This document shows positions 1 through 5,468 of a stretch of DNA of 5,495 bases, one piece after another. A program made the position numbers and the translations under genes. The notes beneath the pieces are model-generated. The model did not search any database, was not told the DNA's origin, and saw only the letters and a program-made list of their open reading frames with translations. The stretch's first letter is position 1, and each line of letters opens with the position of its first letter. The stretch comes from Pseudomonadota bacterium (GTDB lineage Bacteria > Pseudomonadota > Alphaproteobacteria > Rhizobiales > Afifellaceae). Location of the stretch: positions 1-5,495 of the forward strand of contig JAEZEK010000312.1 in NCBI GenBank assembly GCA_023417735.1, in the 5' to 3' direction.

Positions 1-1
1 G

Positions 2-34
2 CGCAAGAACGACAAGACGCGCCCCCGACATTGA
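2..34 (+). CDS. possible 3' end of an upstream gene (partial, unidentified)
   Basis: The second forward frame is open from the window edge and ends at a TGA at 32-34. Its last residues would read RKNDKTRPRH, a basic, polar tail that is plausible for a protein C-terminus but not diagnostic. Frames 1 and 3 are also open through this stretch, so the assignment is weak. If real, the upstream gene ends about 70 nt before the flavoprotein start and could belong to the same transcript. No family can be named from ten residues. Confidence 0.2.
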   Translation, partial: RKNDKTRPRH

Positions 35-93
35 CGATGCGTTGCATGAGGCGGGGCCGCGCGGCAACGCCGAGGCCGTTTCCGGAGACGAGT

Positions 94-99
94 GGAGGA
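94..99 (+). promoter_or_regulatory. ribosome binding site that decides the flavoprotein start
   Basis: GGAGGA lies 6 nt before a GTG at 106, an ideal spacing, but directly abuts an in-frame ATG at 100, which is too close to be served by it. A weaker GGAG at 84-87 sits 12 nt before that ATG. The same 11-mer (gagtggaggaa) occurs at 90-100 and again at 4357-4367 ahead of tctC, where the ATG starts 5 nt after the GGAGG. This favours GTG 106 over ATG 100 and over the earlier in-frame candidates at 31, 37 and 46. Confidence 0.55.
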
Positions 100-105
100 A
101 TGCAG

Positions 106-1863
106 GTGCAGGCGGACTGGCAGACGATCGACACGGATCTCTTGGTCATCGGCGGCGGCGTGGCCGGCAGCATGGCTGCAATCCCGGCGCTGGAGGCGGG
201 GCTCGACGTCGTCGTCTGCGAAAAGGGGCGGGTGCTCGACAATTGCGGCAGCGTCGGCTGCGGCGTCGACCATTACCTCACCGTGATGGAGAGCGGGCCG
301 GAATGGGACACGCCCGAGTTCCTCCTCAAGCACCTCCCGCAATTGACCGACGGCATCGTCGACATGGCGGTCGCGAGCCGCGTCATCCACGAGATGCCAC
401 GGATCCTGCGCAAGATCGAAGGGATGGGCGTGGACTTCAAGGACCCGCGCACCGGCGACTATTCCCGCCATCGCTCGTTCGGCCTGCCGGGCGCCTACCA
501 CATCAATTTCGACGGGACGGACTTCAAGCGCAGGATCGGCAAGCACGTGCGTGCCGGGAAGGCGGCCGTGCTCATGAGGACCATGGCCGTCCAGCTGCTG
601 GTGAAGGACAACCGTGCCTATGGCGCGCTCGCGTTCAACTTCAGGACCGGGAGCTGGGTCGCGATCCGGGCGAAGGCCGTGGCGCTCACCGCCGGCGACG
701 TGAACCGGATTTCCGAGAACGCGTCGGGCCTCGCCTTCGACAGTTGGCATTTCCCGTACAATACCGGCGACGCGCAGGCGATGGGCTACCGCGCGGGTGC
801 CGCGCTGACGAACATGGAGTTCACCGAGGCGACGCTCACGCCCAAGGGCTTCTCCGCGCAGGGCCTCAATGCCGTCGTGTCGATGGGCGCCTACTTCCTC
901 AACAAGCACGGCGAGCGGTTCATGTTCCGCTACGACGAGAAGGGCGAGAACGCCCGCCGCGCCGTGCTCGCCGATGCCGTCGTCAACGAATACCTGCTCG
1001 GCAACGGGCCGATCTATCTCGACTGCCGCCACCTGCCGGAGGAGGAGCTCGACCACATGGAGGAGACCCTCCAGGTCGACCGCTACACGCTTCCCGCCTA
1101 TTACCGGCAGAAGGGCATCAGCTTCCGCACGGACCTGATCGAGGTTTCGATTTCGGAGCTCTCGATCCGCCGCAGCGGCGTCTACTTCCGCGGTAGCGGC
1201 CTGGCCGTCGACACCAACGGCGAGAGTTCCGTGGAGGCGCTCTTCGCGGCCGGCGACTGCGCGAGCGTCAGCGGCGGCATCGCCGGCGCGGCCGTCCTCG
1301 GACACATTGCGGGCGAGGGCGCCGTCGCCCGGATCCGGAGCACCGTGGGCTCGCTTCCGGACATCGACTGGGCGGAGGCAACCCGCATCCGCGCCGAGTC
1401 CGAGGGCTCGCTCGGTCGCGCCGGGGGAATGCCCTGGAAGGATTTCGAAGGCCAGATCCGGCGGACCGTCAGCGATTATGTCGGCGTGCGGCGGACCGGG
1501 AACGGGCTGCGCCTCGCGCTCGAGACGCTCGCCGCCCTTGCCAAGCGCGAGGACACGCTCGCGGCCGAGGACCTGCACGGCGTCATGCGGGTGCACGAAT
1601 CGAAGAACATCCGGCTCAACACCGAGGTGATGGCGACCGCGGCGCTGGCGCGGACCGAGACCCGCACCCGCTCGGCACACCGGCGGATGGATTATCCCGA
1701 ACCGGACAACGAGAACTGGCGGAAGTTCGTGCTCGTCGAGAAGGGCGCCGACGATCGCCCGAGCGTACGCGCCATCGAAGCAGATCAGCCGCTCGCGGCC
1801 GCGTTCGCGCGGTCGTCCCAGTCGGCTCCCGAACGGAGGTTTGATTATGCTGCCGGTGCCTAA
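106..1863 (+). CDS. FAD-binding oxidoreductase subunit, fumarate reductase/AprA-like
   Basis: Soluble flavoprotein of about 585 aa, lacking a signal peptide, Tat motif or membrane segment, so probably cytoplasmic. Seen, numbered from GTG 106: a dinucleotide-binding LLVIGGGVAGS near the N-terminus (glycines 16-18 and 21) with Glu39 at the end of the next strand; NCGSVGCGVDHY (46-57) in the FAD loop; HINFDGTDFK (132-141); AGDVNR (196-201); GDAQAMGYRAGA (221-232); ALFAAGDC (378-385) followed by a glycine/alanine-rich second FAD segment to about 406; a helical C-terminal domain (about 446-520); and HRRMDYPEPDNENW (525-538), matching the R-x-D-[YF]-P element of this superfamily. The loop where SdhA/FrdA attaches FAD has no histidine, so FAD is probably bound non-covalently, as in AprA. 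The middle of the protein aligns better by eye with the alpha subunit of APS reductase than with SdhA. The overlapping ferredoxin gene suggests a two-subunit enzyme. Substrate unknown; succinate/fumarate or another carboxylate is possible. The start could instead be ATG 100. Confidence 0.9.
   Translation: MQADWQTIDTDLLVIGGGVAGSMAAIPALEAGLDVVVCEKGRVLDNCGSVGCGVDHYLTVMESGPEWDTPEFLLKHLPQLTDGIVDMAVASRVIHEMPRILRKIEGMGVDFKDPRTGDYSRHRSFGLPGAYHINFDGTDFKRRIGKHVRAGKAAVLMRTMAVQLLVKDNRAYGALAFNFRTGSWVAIRAKAVALTAGDVNRISENASGLAFDSWHFPYNTGDAQAMGYRAGAALTNMEFTEATLTPKGFSAQGLNAVVSMGAYFLNKHGERFMFRYDEKGENARRAVLADAVVNEYLLGNGPIYLDCRHLPEEELDHMEETLQVDRYTLPAYYRQKGISFRTDLIEVSISELSIRRSGVYFRGSGLAVDTNGESSVEALFAAGDCASVSGGIAGAAVLGHIAGEGAVARIRSTVGSLPDIDWAEATRIRAESEGSLGRAGGMPWKDFEGQIRRTVSDYVGVRRTGNGLRLALETLAALAKREDTLAAEDLHGVMRVHESKNIRLNTEVMATAALARTETRTRSAHRRMDYPEPDNENWRKFVLVEKGADDRPSVRAIEADQPLAAAFARSSQSAPERRFDYAAGA
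1835..1840 (+). promoter_or_regulatory. ribosome binding site of the ferredoxin gene, inside the flavoprotein gene
   Basis: A perfect GGAGGT lies 6 nt before ATG 1847 and directly abuts the in-frame TTG at 1841. It therefore selects the ATG and shortens the ferredoxin by two residues relative to the longest reading frame. Because the site is within the last codons of the flavoprotein gene, translation of the two subunits is probably coupled. Confidence 0.75.
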
Positions 1864-2125
1864 GGAAGGCGTTCACAACCCGGTCAAGATCGATGCGGAG
1901 CTCTGCATCCGCTGCAATCTTTGCGATTGGATCTGTCCAGGCGACATCATCTACAAGGAAGAGAACAACAAGGAGACGATGCCGGTCGTCGCCTATCCGG
2001 ACGAGTGCTGGTACTGCGGACTGTGCGAATCGACCTGCCCGACGGACGCGATCGAGATCGTCTTCCCGGAGCAGATGCTCCGCAACCAGACCGACGTCGT
2101 CACGCTGCTCGGGAAGGTGGTCTGA
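1847..2125 (+). CDS. 2[4Fe-4S] ferredoxin-type subunit, AprB-like
   Basis: A 92-aa protein with two complete cluster motifs. The first is C20-x2-C23-x2-C26-x3-C30-P and the second is C54-x2-C57-x2-C60-x3-C64-P, giving eight cysteines for two [4Fe-4S] clusters. There is no signal peptide or membrane segment. The second motif reads PDECWYCGLCESTCP, close to the CWxCxxC signature of AprB, the iron-sulfur subunit of APS reductase. AprB as I recall it carries a further C-terminal tail that wraps around AprA, giving roughly 150 residues; here only about 28 residues follow the last cysteine, ending LLGKVV. Overlap with the flavoprotein gene (17 nt, different frame) strongly suggests a stoichiometric partner that relays electrons to or from its FAD. 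It could alternatively be a freely diffusing ferredoxin dedicated to this pathway. Confidence 0.9.
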   Translation: MLPVPKEGVHNPVKIDAELCIRCNLCDWICPGDIIYKEENNKETMPVVAYPDECWYCGLCESTCPTDAIEIVFPEQMLRNQTDVVTLLGKVV

Positions 2126-2254
2126 CGGGAGCCTGACGGCCGCGCGGCGGGAATGCTCGAATTTCCCGCTTTGCAAGCCGTGCAATCGTTTGTATTGAGA
2201 GAAGGCCGGCGGTTTTAACAAGAAGAATGCCGGCAACCGAGGGAGGGAGCGCGG
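2126..2254 (+). other. intergenic gap between redox and transporter genes
   Basis: At 129 nt this is the longest non-coding stretch between genes in the window. It contains a 7-bp stem-loop (2147-2169), a less GC-rich part around 2152-2230, and two copies of GCCGGC (2205-2210 and 2229-2234) that could pair across an 18-nt loop or serve as half-sites. A TTGCAA at 2171-2176 with TATTGA 16 nt downstream (2193-2198) resembles a sigma-70 promoter only weakly. The tctA ribosome site lies at 2242-2246. No small ORF with a convincing start was seen. The gap may allow separate tuning of the transporter, but nothing here proves an internal promoter. Confidence 0.4.
2147..2169 (+). other. stem-loop between ferredoxin and tctA
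   Basis: GCGGGAA (2147-2153) pairs perfectly with TTCCCGC (2163-2169) around a 9-nt loop, and a flanking G-T pair can extend the stem. Only CTTTG follows, so it is a poor intrinsic terminator. It could be a partial attenuator, or a structure protecting the 3' end of the redox-subunit mRNA and making expression of the two halves unequal. Chance formation in GC-rich DNA is also possible. Confidence 0.4.
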
Positions 2255-3772
2255 ATGGTAGAGGCCATCTGGGCGGGGCTGGCGGCGCTGATGTCGCCGG
2301 AATCGCTCATCTTCATGGTGATTGGCGTCTGCTACGGCATCGTCATCGGCATTCTGCCGGGCCTTGGCGGAATCGTCGCGATGGCGCTGCTCCTGCCCTT
2401 CACCTGGGGCATGGACTTCGCGCCGGCCATGGGCCTGCTCCTCGGGGCGCACATCGCCACGATCTGGGGCAGTTCGGTCACGAGCATCCTCTTCCGCGTG
2501 CCGGGCTCGGCGAAGAGCGTCGCCCTCATCTTCGACGGCTTCCCGATGACCCAGAGGGGGGAGGCCAGCCGCGCGCTCGGCGCCTCCGCCGCGGCCGCCC
2601 TTCTCGGCGGCGTCATCGGTGCCGTGTTCTTGGCCGTCTCGATCCCGATCACCCGGCCGGTGATGATGGCGCTCGGCCCGGCCGAGTTCCTGATGCTGGC
2701 GCTGTGGGGCCTGACCGTGCTCGCCACCTTCAGCGACGGCTCCGTGCTGAAGGGCCTCGCCGCCGCGGGCCTCGGCCTGCTGACCGCCTTCATCGGCATG
2801 GACCTCGTCACGGCCACGCCGCGCTTCACCTTCGACAGCGTCTACCTCATGGACGGGGTCTCGTTTCCCGTCGCCATGATCGGGCTCTTCGCCATCGCCG
2901 AGATGATGAAGCTGTTCGCGACCGGCGGCTCGCTGGTCGAGCGTCGGGTCGTCGAGCAGAAGAGCTCCGTCTGGGAGGGCGTCCGCGACGCCTTCCAGCG
3001 TTGGGGCCTCGTGTTCCGTTCGAGCCTGCTCGGCGTCTGGATCGGCGTGCTGCCTGGCATCGGCGCGAGCGTCGGCGGCATCGCGGCCTACGCCCAGGCG
3101 CTGAGGACGTCCAAGAACCCGGAGACCTTCGGCAAGGGCAACGTCGAGGGCGTGATCGCGCCTGACGCAACGGTCGGCGCCAACGAGGGCGGCGGCCTGC
3201 TGCCGACCCTCGCGCTCGGCATTCCCGGCGGCGAAGGCATGGCGATCGTGCTGATTGCCTTCATCGGCCTCGGCGTGGTGCCCGGCCCGAAGATGCTGAC
3301 CGACCACATGGACCTCATCTTCACGCTGGTCTGGGTGATCGTGCTCGCCAGCATCATCACCTCGATCATCGGGCTGATCATCTCGCCCTATCTCGCCCGC
3401 ATCCCGAGCCTCAACAACAACATCATCATTCCGCTCGTGCTGTCTGTGTGCGTGATCGGCGCCTACGCCGCGCGCGGCCAGATGTCCGACGTCGTGGTCG
3501 CCGGCGTCTTCGGCGCGATCGGCTATCTCATGGACAAGTATCACTATTCGCGGGCGACCTTCGTGATCGGCATGGTCCTCGCCGTGATGATCGAGCGGAA
3601 TCTCCACCTTTCCGTCTCGCTCTATGGCGAATGGTTCATCCTGCAGCGGCCGGTCGCTGCGATCATGCTGATCCTCATCGTCGTGACCACGGCCTGGCCG
3701 TTCTACCGCAACTGGAAGCGCGACAAGGAACTGCGGAAGATCACGCTCGCCGAGACCGGGAGGACGTCATGA
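2255..3772 (+). CDS. tctA: tripartite tricarboxylate transporter, large permease subunit TctA
   Basis: Integral membrane permease of 505 aa, the normal size for TctA (about 500). TctA forms the transport path of TTT systems, which use an ion gradient to import carboxylates delivered by a periplasmic binding protein. Family landmarks, in order: GILPGLGG (32-39); a long first conserved block with PGSAKSVALIFDGFPM (83-98) and RGEASRALG (101-109); GVLPGIGASVGGIAAYAQ (264-281), the internal repeat of the PGxG element; GVIAPDATVGANEGGG (299-314) followed by LLPTLALGIPGG; then GAYAARGQMSDV (402-413) and ERNLHLSV (448-455). Hydrophobic helices fill most of the rest, with a basic C-terminus (NWKRDKELRK) probably in the cytoplasm. 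The start is supported by GGAGG at 2242-2246, 8 nt before the ATG. The stop overlaps the tctB start by 4 nt. The block at 299-314 departs from the usual EAANNA consensus, marking a divergent subfamily whose substrate cannot be read from sequence. Confidence 0.95.
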   Translation: MVEAIWAGLAALMSPESLIFMVIGVCYGIVIGILPGLGGIVAMALLLPFTWGMDFAPAMGLLLGAHIATIWGSSVTSILFRVPGSAKSVALIFDGFPMTQRGEASRALGASAAAALLGGVIGAVFLAVSIPITRPVMMALGPAEFLMLALWGLTVLATFSDGSVLKGLAAAGLGLLTAFIGMDLVTATPRFTFDSVYLMDGVSFPVAMIGLFAIAEMMKLFATGGSLVERRVVEQKSSVWEGVRDAFQRWGLVFRSSLLGVWIGVLPGIGASVGGIAAYAQALRTSKNPETFGKGNVEGVIAPDATVGANEGGGLLPTLALGIPGGEGMAIVLIAFIGLGVVPGPKMLTDHMDLIFTLVWVIVLASIITSIIGLIISPYLARIPSLNNNIIIPLVLSVCVIGAYAARGQMSDVVVAGVFGAIGYLMDKYHYSRATFVIGMVLAVMIERNLHLSVSLYGEWFILQRPVAAIMLILIVVTTAWPFYRNWKRDKELRKITLAETGRTS

Positions 3773-4311
3773 CCCGCAGGCTGCAGGAGAACGTCGTCGC
3801 TCTCCTCGTCATCCTCATCTTCGCCGCGGCGATCTATGCCTCCCTCGGCTACGGTCCGCGCGCCCGGCTGGTGCCGATCCCGATCGCCGTCATCGGCATC
3901 CTCCTGATGCTCGCGCAGCTCTACCTGCAGAACTCGCGATCCGAGCAGGATCTGCAGATCGACCTCCTGGAGTTCATCTCTAAGAAGTCGACCGGCGCCG
4001 AGGACGCGGTGCCGACGGCCGCAGAGGGCGCCGAGGAGGCAGCCAGCCAGCCTCGCAAGCGTGATCCGCGCATGGAGTTCGCCGCGCTCGGAATGGTCGT
4101 GCTGCTGATCGGCATGTTCTTCGTCGTCGGGCCGATCCCGACCATGTTCCTGTTCACCGCGGGCTATTTCGTCCTCAGCCGGCACTATTCGCCCGCGCGG
4201 GGCGTGCTCTACGCCTTCATCGGGACGCTCGCGGTCTATGCCCTCTTCTATCTCTGGCTCGGCGTCGACATGCGCCAGGGAATGGTCGACCTGAGTTTCG
4301 GCATGTGGTGA
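3769..4311 (+). CDS. tctB: tripartite tricarboxylate transporter, small permease subunit TctB
   Basis: Small membrane protein of 180 aa, within the usual TctB range. TctB is the poorly conserved partner of TctA, so assignment rests largely on size, topology and position between tctA and tctC. Hydrophobic segments are visible at about 9-25, 35-53, 104-121, 123-136 and 144-166. The first pair is separated from the rest by a hydrophilic linker (about 54-103) rich in Glu, Ala and Lys that contains acidic and basic patches and ends KRDPRMEF. The start is the ATG within ATGA, overlapping the tctA stop, with GGGAGGA at 3758-3764 just upstream; translational coupling to tctA is likely. The reading frame stays open far upstream of this ATG, but that extension lies inside tctA and is arginine-rich shadow sequence. 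Confidence 0.9.
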   Translation: MTRRLQENVVALLVILIFAAAIYASLGYGPRARLVPIPIAVIGILLMLAQLYLQNSRSEQDLQIDLLEFISKKSTGAEDAVPTAAEGAEEAASQPRKRDPRMEFAALGMVVLLIGMFFVVGPIPTMFLFTAGYFVLSRHYSPARGVLYAFIGTLAVYALFYLWLGVDMRQGMVDLSFGMW

Positions 4312-4370
4312 GCCGACGCTGGGAGCGGCGGAAGAAGCGACGCCAACAAGACAACGGAGTGGAGGAAAGT
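4312..4370 (+). promoter_or_regulatory. tctB-tctC spacer with strong ribosome binding site
   Basis: This 59-nt purine-rich spacer shows no terminator hairpin, so tctC should be read through from tctB. GGAGG at 4361-4365 lies 5 nt before ATG 4371 and fixes that start. The upstream in-frame GTG at 4305 would add 22 mostly arginine and lysine residues before a good signal peptide and is rejected. A strong ribosome site would help make the binding protein in excess over its permease. Confidence 0.6.
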
Positions 4371-5390
4371 ATGTTCAAGCATTGGAAATCGGCAGCGGCC
4401 GGCCTGGCGGCCGCCGCGATCCTCGCCGCGGTGCCGCTCGCCGGAGCCGTGGCGGGTCCGTTCTACGACGGCAAGGACGTCACGCTGATCGTCCCGAACT
4501 CGCCGGCCGGGTTCATGTCGCGCTATGCGCAGACGCTCGCGCCGCACATCGCCAAGAACCTCGGCGCCAGCAACCTGCGCATCGACAACCAGCCGGGTGC
4601 CGGCAGCCTGAAGGGGACCAATTCGGTCTGGGCCGCGAAGCCCGACGGCATGACGATCGGCTTCACCAACGTCCCGACGCTGGTGATCGCCCAGCTCGCC
4701 GAGAGCCCGGGCGTCCGCTTCGACGCCACCAAGTTCGTGTATCTCGGCCGCGTCGCCGCCGAGCCGCGCCTCATAACCGTCGGCACCAACAGCGGCATCA
4801 AGAGCGTCGACGACATCCGGAATCTCGGCCGCCCCTTCGTCTTCGCCTCGCAGGGCACGGACGAGGACTTCTACACGATGGTCGTGCTGGCCGACGCGCT
4901 CGGCTACGAGATGAAGATCGTGACCGGCTACGAAGGCGAGGCCGATACGGCCATCGCCGTCATCAAGGGCGACGCCGACGGCCAGATGACGAGCTGGACG
5001 GGCTCGCTCGCGCAGATCGAGGCCGGCGACAAGGTGCCGGTCGTGTTCGCCACCCGCGAGCGGCAGGACGTGGCGCCCGACGTGCCGACCGCGATCGAGC
5101 TCCTCAAGGACGATGCGAAGAAGGATCAGGTGAACGCGATCAGCGCCATCCTGAGCCTCAGCCGCGGCTTCTTCGGTCCTCCGGGCATGGATCCGGCGGC
5201 CGTCGAGGAGATGCGCGCGGCGATCGAGAAGACGCTGACCGACCCGGCAATCGTCAAGGAGATGCAGGAGAAGGGCATGCCGATCGTCTTCGCCCCCGGC
5301 GAGGAGCAGCAGAAGACGGTCGAGGAGGTCTTCGCCGCCGGCAAGGACCTGACGCCGGTCTTCAAGGCCGCCCTGCAGAAGATCCAATAA
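4371..5390 (+). CDS. tctC: TTT solute-binding protein TctC (Bug family)
   Basis: Periplasmic binding protein of 339 aa that captures the substrate for the TctA/TctB permease. The N-terminus is a classical Sec signal peptide: basic MFKHWK, an alanine/leucine-rich core (8-24) and a probable cleavage site after AVA (26-28), leaving a mature protein starting GPFYDGKDVTLIVP. There is no lipobox cysteine. Bug/TctC features include VTLIVP followed by the first ligand loop (43-49), IDNQPGAGSLKGTNSV (71-86), AAKPDGMTIGF (88-98), ASQGTDEDFY (159-168), the second ligand loop, and the C-terminal FFGPPGMDP (267-275), which matches the family's usual 'apagtP' region before the last helices. The first loop reads NSPAGFMSR where many Bug proteins have a glycine-rich loop followed by Asp and Arg, so specificity may be unusual. 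Ligand unknown: probably a small organic anion, inferred from the family only. Two hairpins follow the stop codon. Confidence 0.95.
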   Translation: MFKHWKSAAAGLAAAAILAAVPLAGAVAGPFYDGKDVTLIVPNSPAGFMSRYAQTLAPHIAKNLGASNLRIDNQPGAGSLKGTNSVWAAKPDGMTIGFTNVPTLVIAQLAESPGVRFDATKFVYLGRVAAEPRLITVGTNSGIKSVDDIRNLGRPFVFASQGTDEDFYTMVVLADALGYEMKIVTGYEGEADTAIAVIKGDADGQMTSWTGSLAQIEAGDKVPVVFATRERQDVAPDVPTAIELLKDDAKKDQVNAISAILSLSRGFFGPPGMDPAAVEEMRAAIEKTLTDPAIVKEMQEKGMPIVFAPGEEQQKTVEEVFAAGKDLTPVFKAALQKIQ

Positions 5391-5401
5391 GAAGAGCAAG
5401 C

Positions 5402-5432
5402 CGGGCCGCCCCCTCCCCGGGGTGGCCCGTTT
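5402..5432 (+). terminator. first hairpin of a tandem terminator
   Basis: An 11-bp stem pairs 5402-5412 with 5419-5429 (one G-T pair) around the 6-nt loop CTCCCC and is followed by TTT. It begins 12 nt after the tctC stop. The stem is very stable but the T-run is short, so alone it may terminate only partly or act mainly as an mRNA 3'-end block. Confidence 0.7.
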
Positions 5433-5436
5433 CGCC

Positions 5437-5468
5437 TGGCCGGCACGCGTGCCGGCCATTTTCTTTTC
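5437..5468 (+). terminator. strong intrinsic terminator ending the operon
   Basis: A perfect 22-nt palindrome at 5437-5458 (outer stem TGGCCGGC, centre ACGCGT) is immediately followed by TTTTCTTTTC. An 8-bp all-Watson-Crick stem plus T-tract is a textbook intrinsic terminator for the plus strand. Together with the hairpin 8 nt upstream it marks the end of the transcription unit. The remaining 27 nt to the window edge show no recognisable gene. Confidence 0.88.

Noticed and set aside
42..1196. 384-codon open frame overlapping the flavoprotein gene in another forward frame
   Set aside because: Arginine-rich translation without domains. The other frame shows clear FAD-binding motifs throughout.
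106..1863. Annotation of gene 1 as succinate dehydrogenase SdhA
   Set aside because: The FAD-linking histidine motif is absent, the partner is a 2[4Fe-4S] ferredoxin rather than SdhB, and no membrane-anchor genes are present.
106..2125. Annotation of the pair as true adenylylsulfate reductase (aprA/aprB)
   Set aside because: Key substrate-site residues appear different, the beta subunit is short, and no sat or qmo genes are adjacent. The family likeness is kept but the function is not assigned.
2171..2198. Sigma-70 promoter (TTGCAA, 16 nt, TATTGA) before tctA
   Set aside because: The -10 box matches only about half of the consensus and AT-richer gaps give such matches by chance. Mentioned in the gap entry but not called as a promoter.
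2227..3165. 312-codon open frame inside tctA in another forward frame
   Set aside because: Arg/Gly/His-rich with no membrane segments, whereas the tctA frame has all TctA landmarks.
1616..3607. 663-codon open frame on the minus strand spanning three plus-strand genes
   Set aside because: It is extremely rich in Arg, His, Asp, Glu and Gly, has no recognisable domain, and lies opposite the flavoprotein, ferredoxin and TctA genes. It is a shadow of GC-biased third positions.
4248..5459. 403-codon open frame on the minus strand opposite tctC
   Set aside because: Low-complexity Arg/Asp/Leu/Gly composition, no domain, and it covers a well-supported signal-peptide-bearing TctC and part of the terminator. 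Shadow frame.
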